From Natrinema sp. DC36 (GTDB taxonomy: Archaea; Halobacteriota; Halobacteria; Halobacteriales; Natrialbaceae): DNA of 64,000 bases. Location of the stretch: the NCBI RefSeq assembly GCF_020405225.1, contig NZ_CP084472.1:3720001-3784000 (forward strand), read 5' to 3'. A program made the translations under genes and the position numbers. Under the pieces are notes generated by a model that did no database searches, was not told the DNA's origin, and saw nothing but the letters and a program-made list of their open reading frames with translations. Shown here piece by piece: positions 39,835 to 47,860 of this stretch; positions within the stretch are counted from its first letter, which is position 1, and the number at the start of each line of letters is the position of its first letter.

Positions 39835-40557
39835 GTGCAATCGCTCGAGGCCGAACTCGACGACGCCCGCCGACTCGCGGTCGACGACCTCGCGGACGCG
39901 ATCGAGTCGATCGGCTTCGAGTGTACCCGCTGTGGGGCCTGTTGCAAGGCCGACGCCGAGGACGACCACACGGCAACCGTCTTTCCCGATGAAGTGCGAA
40001 CTCTCGAGGAGAGCGCGGCGCGTAGCGCCGCGGACAATCGAGCGGTGGAACCGCGAGATAGTGACAGCTACGACGGCGACTACGACTGGCGCGATGTCGC
40101 CCGACCGATGCCGTACGGCCTCTCGGAAACGGAGGATGGCGACCTCGAGGGCGAGACCTTCGAGTGGGCGCTCCAGACCGACGGCTGCGGCGACTGTACG
40201 TTCTACGAGGAAGATGACTCCGGCACTGGCGCGTGTACCGCTCACGACGACCGCCCGCTGATCTGCCGAACCTACCCGTTCAGCGTCGCGCTCGCGGGGA
40301 CCAGCCAGCCGATGGGCGAGGCCGTTGACGAAGCGGGGATGGTGCGGGCTCACGAGTGCGAGGGGCTCGGTCGCGATATTTCGCGAGACGATGCCGAAGA
40401 ACTGGCTCGAGCGCTCAAGGAACGAGCCGTTCGGGAACTCGAGGAGGCCATCGCCGTCCGTGACAACTACGAGCCCGCCGATCGCGACCCGGGCGAGGTC
40501 GTCGTTCACGACTCCGAAGGCGCGAAACGGGTCGATGGGACGCCGCTCGAGGAGTGA
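39835..40557 (+). CDS. YkgJ/UPF0153 cysteine-cluster protein
   Basis: 240 residues from GTG at 39835. The 'FECTRCGACCKADAEDD' start (Cys30, 33, 36, 37) and later 'CGDCTFYEEDD', 'ACTAHDDRPLICRTYPFSVAL' and 'HECEGLG' give the eight or more Cys of the CxxCGxCC (YkgJ) family, thought to bind zinc or an Fe-S cluster. A middle insertion (about 60-110) is acidic and haloarchaea-like. Its function is unknown. It is likely co-transcribed with the MBL-fold gene. A strong bidirectional terminator follows. Confidence 0.85.
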   Translation: MQSLEAELDDARRLAVDDLADAIESIGFECTRCGACCKADAEDDHTATVFPDEVRTLEESAARSAADNRAVEPRDSDSYDGDYDWRDVARPMPYGLSETEDGDLEGETFEWALQTDGCGDCTFYEEDDSGTGACTAHDDRPLICRTYPFSVALAGTSQPMGEAVDEAGMVRAHECEGLGRDISRDDAEELARALKERAVRELEEAIAVRDNYEPADRDPGEVVVHDSEGAKRVDGTPLEE

Positions 40558-40609
40558 CGTAACTCGAGTAGAAGCGAGTGGTTCGTACAGTTATTATCCA
40601 CTGTACGGC

Positions 40610-40783
40610 GCGCGAAGCGCGCCGTTTCCCCGAGCGCGAGCGATGCGAGGGCCGAGCGAAGCCCTCGGAAAAGCGAACGGGGAGGGACGGCCCGTGAGCG
40701 GAGCGAGCGCTCGGTCTTTTTTGGTCCAGATTTTTTGCCCGGGTTCGAGCGCGCCTTCGGCGCGCGAGGACCCGGGTAAAAAA
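40610..40783. terminator. Hairpin-rich bidirectional terminator region
   Basis: Several nested inverted repeats: GGCGCGC/GCGCGCC near 40604-40622, CGAGGGC/GCCCTCG near 40645-40668, and a long final stem CCCGGGT...ACCCGGG (40738-40776) with an inner CGCGCC/GGCGCG. The last stem is flanked by six T on the left (40731-40736) and a run of six A on the right (40778-40783), so it should end transcription from both directions. It separates two convergent genes. Confidence 0.75.
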
Positions 40784-40791
40784 GGTGGTTT

Positions 40792-41202
40792 TTAGAACGT
40801 ATCCTCGATGATTTCGCCGACGGCGAAGTTCGACTTGACCTCGGTGACTTCGATCTTGACGCGTTCGCCGACGTCGGCACCGGGAACGATGATGACGTAG
40901 CCGCGTTCGACGCGGGCGATGCCGTCGCCCTGCTTGCCGATGTCTTCGATCTCGACGTAGCGCGTTTCGCCGACGTCGACCGGCGGCTGCGGCTCCGACG
41001 GCGCGCTCTGGGCCGTCGCGGTCGCCGTCCCCTCGTCGGTGCTCGCCTCGTCCTCCCGCGAGATGAGCGCGACGCGGTAGACCTCGCCGGGGTCGATATC
41101 GCCGGTCTCGATCTCCTGACGCGGCACCTCGATGACGTATCGATCCTCCTCTTCCGAAACGTCCGTACTGAACAGACACAGCAGCTTTTCAGATATTTCC
41201 AC
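40792..41202 (-). CDS. TRAM-domain RNA-binding protein
   Basis: 136 residues from GTG at 41202 ('VEISEKLLCLFSTDV'), favoured over ATG at 41223 because similarity begins there. The C-terminal TRAM domain (about 78-136) reads 'ETRYVEIEDIGKQGDGIARVERGYVIIVPGADVGERVKIEVTEVKSNFAVGEIIED', a small OB-like RNA-binding barrel. The N-terminal part 'EEDRYVIEVPRQEIETGDIDPGEVYRVALIS' is typical of haloarchaeal TRAM proteins, and a short linker joins the halves. Single TRAM proteins in archaea are proposed RNA chaperones or cold-shock-like factors. Confidence 0.88.
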   Translation of the reverse strand: MEISEKLLCLFSTDVSEEEDRYVIEVPRQEIETGDIDPGEVYRVALISREDEASTDEGTATATAQSAPSEPQPPVDVGETRYVEIEDIGKQGDGIARVERGYVIIVPGADVGERVKIEVTEVKSNFAVGEIIEDTF

Positions 41203-41316
41203 AGGGAGACCCCTCTGTTTCACTTCTGATTCCCATCCATAATAGAACTACCGACACCGAGCCGTCGATTAACGGACAAAGCGACCGTTCCGGGATGAAT
41301 CCGACCGAAATCGAAC

Positions 41317-43044
41317 TCAATCCGCGCGCTCGAGCGGCCGCGTCGTCATGAACTGCGTGAGGTCGAACTCGGTTCCGAGGGACGCGTCGGCGACGGATTC
41401 GTAGGGACGGTTGACGACGATATCGCCCGCGGTGCGGTCGCCGATGCCGGGGATGGCGGCGAGTTCGTCCATCGAGGCCGCGTTGAGATCCAGCGGGTAG
41501 GGAACGCCGGTCACCGAGCGGTAGCCGTGATCGACGACCGCGACGTCGATGGTCCGCTCGAGTTCGCGTTCGCCCGGGATCCCGACCAGCAGGGGGTAGG
41601 TGCCGAGTTGCCGGCCGAAGGTCTTGCCGTCCTGGTGGTACTCGAGGTGGACGTCCGGGAGGACGGTTCCCGGGGGCGCGACGCGCTCGAGCATCGGGTT
41701 GTCGATCTCCTCGCGGACCCGCTTCTTGTAGCGTTTGAACAGCTGCTTGTGCTCGTTTGCGATCTCGGCTCCCGTCTCGCTCATGTCGGTGCCGTCGAAG
41801 GCCATCACCTGCCGGATGTTGATCCGCCGGAGCATGTAGCCCTCGTCGTACACTCGCTGGAGGAACGCGCGATTGCGCTCGTAGGTCTCCTCGCGCTCGC
41901 CCTTGAGCCCGTGCAGGAGGTTGATTCCCGGGAGGAGCTTGGGCAGGCGGCGCGGCGCGTCGTCGCCGAAGGTGGGCGCGGCGTCAGGATCTCCTCCGGG
42001 TCTCCATCCGGCCTCCTCGTTGACGATCCGGACCGCTTCGAAACACTCCTCGGCGGTGACGTTCAGGTTGTTCGCCTCCTGAACGACCGGGTCGGCCGAC
42101 TCGAGGCCAAACGCGGCCGTGTCGCCGGGCGTGTTGTGCTCGGCGATGATCCGGATCCCCTCCCGGCTCTCTTCGGGCCACTCGACGATCGTAATGGGGT
42201 TCATGTTGTCGAGGTGGAGCGTCTCGAGGCCGGGCGCGACCTCGCGTATTCCGCTGTAGAGCTGTCGCAGGGCGTCGGGATTGGGCGCTTCGCCGTCGCC
42301 GCCGTAGGCGAGGATGTCGGCCTGTCGGCCGAGCCGGAAGTGTTTCACGCCGTGATCCGAGAGCGCGTCGACCTCGCCGACGACCGACGGCGGCGACCGG
42401 AAGGACGGGTTGCCGTACAGCGGCTCCGTACAGAACGAACACCGGTAGGCACAGCCGCGGGAGGTCTCGAGTTCCGCAATGAGGTGGTCCGGGTGGTTGG
42501 GGTGTTCTTCGACCACGAACGCACCCTCCTGGGCCCACCGCGAGACTTCGTCGACGTCGCGCATTCGGTTGTTGAACCCCTCGAGACCGCTCTCGACGAG
42601 GTCGTAGACGGCGGCTTCGACGTCGCCCTTGGCGACGAAATCGAAGTCGAGATCCCGGCGTTCGGTCTCGGTCGCGCCGGCGTTCTCGTCGCCGACGCCG
42701 AACTTGACGGGGCCGCCCATCAGGCTCGTGCCGCCGGTCGTCCAGGCGAGCTTTCGGACTTCGTCGGGTTCGGCCGGCGTGCCGCCGACGTACTTCCCGG
42801 GGACGGTCATTCCGCCGAGGTAGACCAGCAGGTCGGCCTCGTCGACGTCGCGCCAGTAGTCAGGTTCGTCGCGGAGCCGATCGATCGTGTGGTACGTGAT
42901 TTGCTCGCGCGGGACGCCCGCGTCGACGAGCGCGCCCGCTGCGTACCGGGGATACGTCGAAATGTACGGCGGCACCCCGAAGTGCGCGGGCTCGTCGACG
43001 TAGCCGTCGACGATCGTCACCGCCAGCGTCTCGGGGTCTGTCAT
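41317..43044 (-). CDS. Radical SAM protein with C-terminal helix-hairpin-helix
   Basis: 575 residues from ATG at 43044. An N-terminal B12-binding-like region (1-180) precedes the radical-SAM site 'SRGCAYRCSFCTEP' (Cys198, 202, 205; C-x3-C-x2-C). Then come 'HFRLGRQADILAYGG', 'LHLDNMNPITI', 'GLESADPVVQEANNLNVTAEE' and 'LLPGINLLHGLKGE'. The C-terminal 'LDLNAASMDELAAIPGIGDRTAGDIV' (about 525-550) is a DNA/RNA-binding helix-hairpin-helix. It belongs to the archaeal UPF0313-like/Elp3-related radical SAM group; a role in nucleic-acid modification is suggested by the HhH but not shown. Confidence 0.88.
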   Translation of the reverse strand: MTDPETLAVTIVDGYVDEPAHFGVPPYISTYPRYAAGALVDAGVPREQITYHTIDRLRDEPDYWRDVDEADLLVYLGGMTVPGKYVGGTPAEPDEVRKLAWTTGGTSLMGGPVKFGVGDENAGATETERRDLDFDFVAKGDVEAAVYDLVESGLEGFNNRMRDVDEVSRWAQEGAFVVEEHPNHPDHLIAELETSRGCAYRCSFCTEPLYGNPSFRSPPSVVGEVDALSDHGVKHFRLGRQADILAYGGDGEAPNPDALRQLYSGIREVAPGLETLHLDNMNPITIVEWPEESREGIRIIAEHNTPGDTAAFGLESADPVVQEANNLNVTAEECFEAVRIVNEEAGWRPGGDPDAAPTFGDDAPRRLPKLLPGINLLHGLKGEREETYERNRAFLQRVYDEGYMLRRINIRQVMAFDGTDMSETGAEIANEHKQLFKRYKKRVREEIDNPMLERVAPPGTVLPDVHLEYHQDGKTFGRQLGTYPLLVGIPGERELERTIDVAVVDHGYRSVTGVPYPLDLNAASMDELAAIPGIGDRTAGDIVVNRPYESVADASLGTEFDLTQFMTTRPLERAD

Positions 43045-43157
43045 GGCTCCCGATAGCGACTCGAGGGGTAAAACGGTGACTACACGAGAGCCCCTGCCGT
43101 TCGATCCGCCCACTGCAGTGGTCGTATCGGCCGGCCGAAACGAAGCGGGAGTCGACC

Positions 43158-43285
43158 GTGTGGCGCGCGCTGGTGGTGCGCCCGAGCAGATGCGAGGGCG
43201 TGGCCCACAATTCGTGCGAGGGGCGAGTGAGCGAGTACAGCGAGCGAACGAGTCGGCTGGGGAGGGAGAGGCTGTGGGTGGGACT
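43158..43285 (+). repeat. Dispersed GC-rich hairpin repeat, copy B (diverged)
   Basis: Shares with copies A and C the TGGCGCGCGCTG beginning, the GTGCGAGGGG(C)GAGTGAGCGA block and the GTCGGCTGGGGAGGG end, but the terminal GTGGC/GCCAC stem is degraded. It lies between the divergent starts of the radical-SAM gene and a small zinc-ribbon gene. Confidence 0.65.
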
Positions 43286-43394
43286 TTCTGGGTTGCAGTA
43301 ATATCGATGTAACGGTTGGCCGTAGTAATTGAGACACATCCGTCTGAATGCCGCAACCCCGACGTTGATGGTCGTCGTAACGCTACTATGGAAC

Positions 43395-43553
43395 ATGCCA
43401 CCCACTGAGGAAATCGTCTGTACCGACGAGGACTGCTTTCTCGATATCTTCGAGAATCACTACACCTACGACGTGCCCGACGACTTCGACGTCTCGGAGC
43501 TCTCGTGCCCGGTCTGTGGCGGAACCGACTGCCTCGAGCGGGTGGAACTCTGA
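43395..43553 (+). CDS. Small zinc-ribbon-like protein (52 aa)
   Basis: 52 residues from ATG at 43395. 'IVCTDEDCFLDIFENHYTYDVPDD' and 'SCPVCGGTDCLERVEL' place four to five Cys as C-x4-C...C-x2-C-x4-C, fitting one zinc knuckle. Small single-ribbon proteins like this are common and uncharacterised in haloarchaea. The start is set by 'MPPTEEIVC' following the AT-rich bases 'ctatgga'. Confidence 0.7.
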   Translation: MPPTEEIVCTDEDCFLDIFENHYTYDVPDDFDVSELSCPVCGGTDCLERVEL

Positions 43554-43719
43554 GCGGAGTTCCCTACCCGTCAGACGTTTCTTTTGTTCCGAGCAAAAGG
43601 AATATCAATCCGGCTATCGTACCCCTTCCTACGGTCATGTCTCCCATGCACTGCAAACCCTTTCTCCATGTCCCCGCGACCGCCGCCCGCGTCCCACGCA
43701 CCGCCCGGGGTGACGCCCC

Positions 43720-44205
43720 GTGACCCTCAAAGACCTCGGTAAATCGGTCGGTAGCGCGCTGTACCGACAGGTCGGCCGCGCGAACGGCCGCGTCCAGAAC
43801 CACCGATCGCTGCCCGTCGACGTCCTCGAGAACGACGCCTCCTACCGCGTCGTCTTCGACGCGCCCGGCGCCGAACCGGACGACGTGCAGGTCCGCTATC
43901 TCGAGGGGAACGTCAAGATCCGGATCGACCGGTTCCGACAGTTCCACGAGGGGTACGAGATGCGGTTTCCCGGCCGCGGAATGTCGCTGTCCGCAGACGC
44001 CGAGTTGCCGACCGACGCGGTCGTCGATCCGGACGCGGGAACGGCGCGACTCTCCGAAACTGGGACGCTGAGCGTCGAAATTCCGAAGGACTCCGCGATC
44101 AGCGACGCGTCCGAGGCAGAGTCGGATACGAAAATCGACGCAACTGACGCGACCGACGCGTCCGATTCGGGAGCCGATACCGAGCGAGTCACTATCGACG
44201 ACTGA
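43720..44205 (+). CDS. Hsp20/alpha-crystallin-like protein
   Basis: 161 residues from GTG at 43720. The central part 'RSLPVDVLENDASYRVVFDAPGAEPDDVQVRYLEGNVKIRIDRFRQFHEGYEMRFPGRGMSLSADAELPTDAVV' and 'GTLSVEIPKD' (about 29-130) is an alpha-crystallin/CS-type beta sandwich as in small heat-shock proteins. The C-terminal 35 residues are Asp/Ser/Thr-rich and lack the usual IxI anchor motif, so oligomerisation may differ. It probably holds unfolded protein. Single gene. Confidence 0.8.
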   Translation: MTLKDLGKSVGSALYRQVGRANGRVQNHRSLPVDVLENDASYRVVFDAPGAEPDDVQVRYLEGNVKIRIDRFRQFHEGYEMRFPGRGMSLSADAELPTDAVVDPDAGTARLSETGTLSVEIPKDSAISDASEAESDTKIDATDATDASDSGADTERVTIDD

Positions 44206-44302
44206 CTCGGACGGATTTCTCATACGGACTGTTGTCAGACAGTTCCGGAGCGACCGCAAACCGTCCTGCGGTCGCTCCGGGACATCGATACAGTGGATCG
44301 TC

Positions 44303-45493
44303 TCAGTTCGGGTCGAGCGCCATCCCTTCGACGACGTCGAACGCCTCGTCGCCGCGGAACCGCGTCGGATCGAAGGCGTCGATTCCGTCCCCGCCGAGTA
44401 TTTCTTCCGCGAGCCGTTCTCCGATCGCTGGCGCACGCATGAAACCGTGGCCCTGGAATCCGGTCGCGACGTACAGCCCGTCGCGAACGCGTCCGACGAG
44501 CGGATCCCGGTCGGGCGTCGCCGTACAGAGGCCGGCCCACGCCCGCTCGAGTTCGCGATCGCCGTCCGCGACGCCCGGAACCCGGTGGGCAACCCGCTCG
44601 AGTAACCCGTCTGCGAACGCGGGATCGGCGTCGCGCTCGTACGCGTCGGGGTCGGCCTCGCGGTCTTCGGTCCCGTCGCCCGCGAGGAGGCCGGTCGCGT
44701 GAGGTCGCAGGTAGAAGCCGCCGGTCGCGTCGTAACACATCGGTTCCGCGAGGTCGGCGTTCGCGACCAGCGCCTGCACGCGGTACGGCTTGACGGCAAG
44801 GGGAATGCCCGCATCCGCGAGCAGCCCCTTGGTACGCGCGCCGGCGGCGACGAGCACCGCGTCGACCTCGTGGACCTCGCCATCGGGACGAACGACTCGC
44901 GCGGGATCGGTTCGGATGTCGACCGCCGTCTCGGTCTCGAGGGTCGCGCCGGCACCGGTGGCCGCGGCCGCGAGGCAGGCGGTGTACGCGGCCGGATCGA
45001 CGTAGCCCGCCCCGCCGGCGATCCCCGCGACGGCGACGTCGTCCGTCCGAAGGGCGGGAAACCGTTCCGCCAGCGCGTCGCCGTCGATCTCGAGGGCGAC
45101 GATGCCGTTGTCCTGCATCCGCCGCACCTGGTCGCGGATCGCGTTGGCCCGTTCGGAGTCGCCTTCGCGGGCCAGCCAGACGTAGGGGCACTCGACGAAC
45201 GGGAACGTATCGTCGCCCGAGAACGCGCGGAACCGCTCGATCGCGTCGCCGGCGATCTCGGCGTCGAGCCCGTCCGCGAAGGCGTCGTAGCAGATTCCTG
45301 CGGCCCGCCCGGTCGCTCCGCTGGCGACGCCGCCCCGATCGTAGAGCGTCACGGCCGCGCCCTCGCACGCGAGATCGTAGGCCACGGTCGCACCGACGGC
45401 TCCCGCGCCGACGACCGCTACCTCGAGCCCTGCGCCCCGTTCGGTGAGCGCGTCCGCACCGACGGCCAGCGCCGGTTCGTCGGCGTCGCTCAT
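44303..45493 (-). CDS. FAD-dependent amino-acid-oxidase-type oxidoreductase (DAO family)
   Basis: 396 residues. FAD loop 'LEVAVVGAGAVGATVAYDLACEGAAVTLYDRGGVASGATGRAAGICYD' (about 23-70), substrate domain with 'YVDPAAYTACLAAAATGAGATLETETAVDI', 'VLVAAGARTKGLL', 'ATGGFYLRPHATGLLAGDGTED' and the C-terminal 'AWAGLCTATPDRDPLVGRVRDGLYVATGFQGHGFMRAPAIGERLAEEILGG'. This is the DAO fold of sarcosine, glycine and D-amino-acid oxidases or dehydrogenases. Oxidation of a secondary or D-amine is likely; the exact substrate is unknown. Its ATGA overlaps a short upstream reading frame, and a TetR-like palindrome lies near the promoter. Confidence 0.87.
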   Translation of the reverse strand: MSDADEPALAVGADALTERGAGLEVAVVGAGAVGATVAYDLACEGAAVTLYDRGGVASGATGRAAGICYDAFADGLDAEIAGDAIERFRAFSGDDTFPFVECPYVWLAREGDSERANAIRDQVRRMQDNGIVALEIDGDALAERFPALRTDDVAVAGIAGGAGYVDPAAYTACLAAAATGAGATLETETAVDIRTDPARVVRPDGEVHEVDAVLVAAGARTKGLLADAGIPLAVKPYRVQALVANADLAEPMCYDATGGFYLRPHATGLLAGDGTEDREADPDAYERDADPAFADGLLERVAHRVPGVADGDRELERAWAGLCTATPDRDPLVGRVRDGLYVATGFQGHGFMRAPAIGERLAEEILGGDGIDAFDPTRFRGDEAFDVVEGMALDPN

Positions 45494-45579
45494 GGGCTAT
45501 CACTCGCGAGAACTGTTCGGCGGGGTCGGCTCGAATTACGGCCGCCGGTGGGACTCACGTGGTCGGGGTCGCCGCTCAT
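45490..45579 (-). CDS. Possible 29-aa leader reading frame coupled to the FAD oxidoreductase
   Basis: ATG at 45579 opens a 29-codon frame (begins MSGDPDHVSPTGG, ends RTVLASDSP) whose TGA overlaps the oxidoreductase ATG as ATGA. A TATA-like sequence (minus-strand tataag, 45604-45609) is placed about 27 nt before this ATG, so a leaderless transcript would begin here rather than at the oxidoreductase start. The peptide is not recognised. It may only couple translation. Confidence 0.45.
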   Translation of the reverse strand: MSGDPDHVSPTGGRNSSRPRRTVLASDSP

Positions 45580-45607
45580 AGCCACTACTCGTTGTGGGGA
45601 CCACTTA

Positions 45608-45629
45608 TACTGACGGCTATCCGTCAGTA
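45608..45629. promoter_or_regulatory. Perfect 9-bp inverted repeat over the promoter (TetR-type operator candidate)
   Basis: TACTGACGG at 45608-45616 and CCGTCAGTA at 45621-45629 with a 4-bp centre. On the minus strand it directly precedes and touches the TATA-like box of the leader/oxidoreductase transcript. Arm length, spacing and the TGACGG core resemble TetR-family operators. No TetR gene is adjacent. Confidence 0.6.
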
Positions 45630-45792
45630 CGTCCGCCGGTGGCTGCGACGGCTGGTCCGCGATTGACTCCGGGGAGGAAGGGGTACGACGGCAGGAGGGG
45701 CGGAACTCCATGGTTCAGTGCCCTCTCTCCCTGCCGTACGGTAACGTATCAATCGATTACCAATAGAAGTGGCTCCAAAACAGTTTGGTATC

Positions 45793-46086
45793 TCAGGTGA
45801 CGTACAACGAACGCGCGATCACGAGAAAGCCGGCGAGGACCAGTAGGCTCTCGAGGAGAATGCCGGTCATCAACGGGACGGCGAGAAGTTCGTACAGCAT
45901 GCCGGCGAGGACGAGCCCGAGCGTGACAAGCCCGAAGCCGAGTGCGAGATAGCCCAGCGCCGGCTGGCGGGTCCGCTTATAGGCCTTGTACGCGAAAAAC
46001 GTGATTACGCCGCCGACGATGAGGACGAGCGTCTTGACGACCGCGAGTGCGATCGCAGTCGGCATCGCCGCGGCGTAAAACGACAT
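45793..46086 (-). CDS. Small membrane protein, three helices (DUF7521-like)
   Basis: 97 residues from ATG at 46086; a longer frame begins at 46122. Three hydrophobic segments: 'TAIALAVVKTLVLIVGGVITFFAYKAY', 'ALGYLALGFGLVTLGLVLAGML' and 'GILLESLLVLAGFLVIARSLYV'. The basic 'KAYKRTRQPALGYLALGFG' loop is typical of a widespread haloarchaeal membrane family often found beside small transcription regulators; no regulator is adjacent here. Function unknown. Confidence 0.75.
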   Translation of the reverse strand: MSFYAAAMPTAIALAVVKTLVLIVGGVITFFAYKAYKRTRQPALGYLALGFGLVTLGLVLAGMLYELLAVPLMTGILLESLLVLAGFLVIARSLYVT

Positions 46087-46241
46087 AGCTGTTCGTACTC
46101 GGATATTCCAGAGCCGTACCAAGAACCTTGCCGTTCCCGAAAGCCGTGTTGCGTGTCAGCCACTCTCGTGATCGATCATCGGGGCTTCTCGTACTGTATC
46201 CAGCAGAGATCTCTGTCTCACTCAGACTGGCCAACCGACGT

Positions 46242-46370
46242 GCGGTGGCGCGCGCTGTGTCGCGGCGAACCGATTGGTGAGCCGCGGCCCGACGCTGCGC
46301 GAGGGATGAGTGAGCGAAGCGAACGAATCGGTTGGGGAGGGCGTGGCGATTCCCTGGTGCCACGATAGCA
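46242..46370 (+). repeat. Dispersed GC-rich hairpin repeat, copy C (compact form)
   Basis: Begins GCGGTGGCGCGCGCTGTG, contains GCGCGAGGGATGAGTGAGCG and GAATCGGTTGGGGAGGGCG, and ends with GTGGC...GCCACGATAGCA, the clearest version of the unit. About 129 bp. The same order of blocks is seen at 11471-11715 with extra inserted hairpins. No open frame was recognised; it sits between two minus-strand genes. Confidence 0.75.
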
Positions 46371-46463
46371 GGACGCTTTGTCTCACTTGTTTTCCGCAGA
46401 ATACACTACTCCATTCACGTGCCACTACTCCATTCATATGCCAACGTTCGGAGAGCGTCCGAT

Positions 46464-47723
46464 CTACTCCCAGGGGACCGACCGTTCCTGAATCTCGCCG
46501 GCCAGCGAGGTCCCCATCGCTTCCTCGACGTCGTCCGAATTCGCGAGCGCCCACATCAGCTTAACCGTCGCCGTCCCCGGGAGCGTATCGCCGGCCTCGA
46601 CCACGCCGGCCTCGAGCAGGTCCCGACCGGTATCGTAGACCCGGTCGCAGACCCGCCCCTCGAGACATTGACTGGTCATGACGACCGTCGTCCCGTCTTC
46701 GATCAGTTCTTCGATGCGGGGAATCAGATCGGTGTGGACGTGGCCGAGCCCGGTCCCTTCGATGACGAGTCCCTCGCTTCCCTCGACCACGTCGAGGAAC
46801 TGAGGATCCATCCCGGGCGTGAACTTGAGCAGTTCGACGTCGTCCTCGAGGTCGTCGGCGAGTTCGAGTTCCGTCTCACCGCGCTCCTGATACTCGCTGT
46901 GGAACTCGATTTCCTCGGTCTCGTAGTCGACCGCACCCAGCGGCTCCGCGCCGACGGTCTCGAACGCGTCGCGACGAGAGGTATGGTTCTTCCGGACGCG
47001 GGTGCCTCGATGGAGCGCACAGCGGTCGTCCGATTCGGAGGCGTGCATACAAACCATGACCTCGGCACAATCGCTCTTGGCGGCCTCGACGGCCGAGACG
47101 GCGTTCATCACGTTATCCGAGGACGGCCGGTCGGCCGAGCGCTGGGAGCCGGTGAAGACGATCGGCACCGGCGTCTCGAGCATGAACGAAAGGACCGACG
47201 CGGAGTACTGCATCGTGTCGGTGCCGTGCATGACGACGACGCCGTCGGCACCGGCCGCGATCTCCTCGTGGACCGCCTCGGCGAGGTCCCGCCAGATCGG
47301 CGGCTCCATGTTTTCCGAGAGGATGTTGGCGACGACCCGCCCGCGGTAGTTCGCGCGGCCCGCGAGGTCAGGAACGGCCCGCAGGACGTCTTCGGCGTCG
47401 AACTGCGCCGTCACCGCGCCCGTCCGGTAATCGATCGTCGAGGCGATCGTCCCGCCGGTCGAGAGCAGCGAAATCGTCGGCAGATCGTCGTCGAACTCGA
47501 TCTCCGAACTCCCCGCCTCGTCGTCCGTCCCCGCCGAGTCCGTGCCGTCGATCTCGTAGACGTCCTCCGCGAGGACCGACACGTCGGCCGCCTCCCGATC
47601 GACGCCGACGTTGTAGCCGCCCTCGAGTTTCACTACGAGCTGCTCGTCCGTGTTCGAGGGGAGCAACACGCCTTCGTACGTGCGATCCGCGCGGTCGACG
47701 CGGACGCGGTCGCCTGGGTTCAT
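46464..47723 (-). CDS. gatD: Glutamyl-tRNA(Gln) amidotransferase subunit D
   Basis: 419 residues from ATG at 47723. An N-terminal beta-barrel ('GDRVRVDRADRTYEGVLLPSNTDEQLVVKLEGGYNVG') is followed by an L-asparaginase-type domain with 'ISLLSTGGTIASTIDYRTGAV' (catalytic Thr near 92), 'GVVVMHGTDTMQYSASVLSFML' (Thr168-Asp169) and 'GSQRSADRPSSDNVMNAVSAV'. GatD is the archaea-specific glutaminase that feeds ammonia to GatE to make Gln-tRNA(Gln). GatE is not in the window. Full length; spacing to the divergent mfnA is 137 bp. Confidence 0.95.
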   Translation of the reverse strand: MNPGDRVRVDRADRTYEGVLLPSNTDEQLVVKLEGGYNVGVDREAADVSVLAEDVYEIDGTDSAGTDDEAGSSEIEFDDDLPTISLLSTGGTIASTIDYRTGAVTAQFDAEDVLRAVPDLAGRANYRGRVVANILSENMEPPIWRDLAEAVHEEIAAGADGVVVMHGTDTMQYSASVLSFMLETPVPIVFTGSQRSADRPSSDNVMNAVSAVEAAKSDCAEVMVCMHASESDDRCALHRGTRVRKNHTSRRDAFETVGAEPLGAVDYETEEIEFHSEYQERGETELELADDLEDDVELLKFTPGMDPQFLDVVEGSEGLVIEGTGLGHVHTDLIPRIEELIEDGTTVVMTSQCLEGRVCDRVYDTGRDLLEAGVVEAGDTLPGTATVKLMWALANSDDVEEAMGTSLAGEIQERSVPWE

Positions 47724-47860
47724 GGGTTGGCGTTGCGCGGCGGCGGACTTGAAGGCACGCTTTCGGCGGCACGTGCCCGTTCCGTTTTGACCCGAGAGAT
47801 CCCTATTGAGAAACGGCGACAAACGTAACAAATAAACCCACGACCGTTAACAGACGTGAT

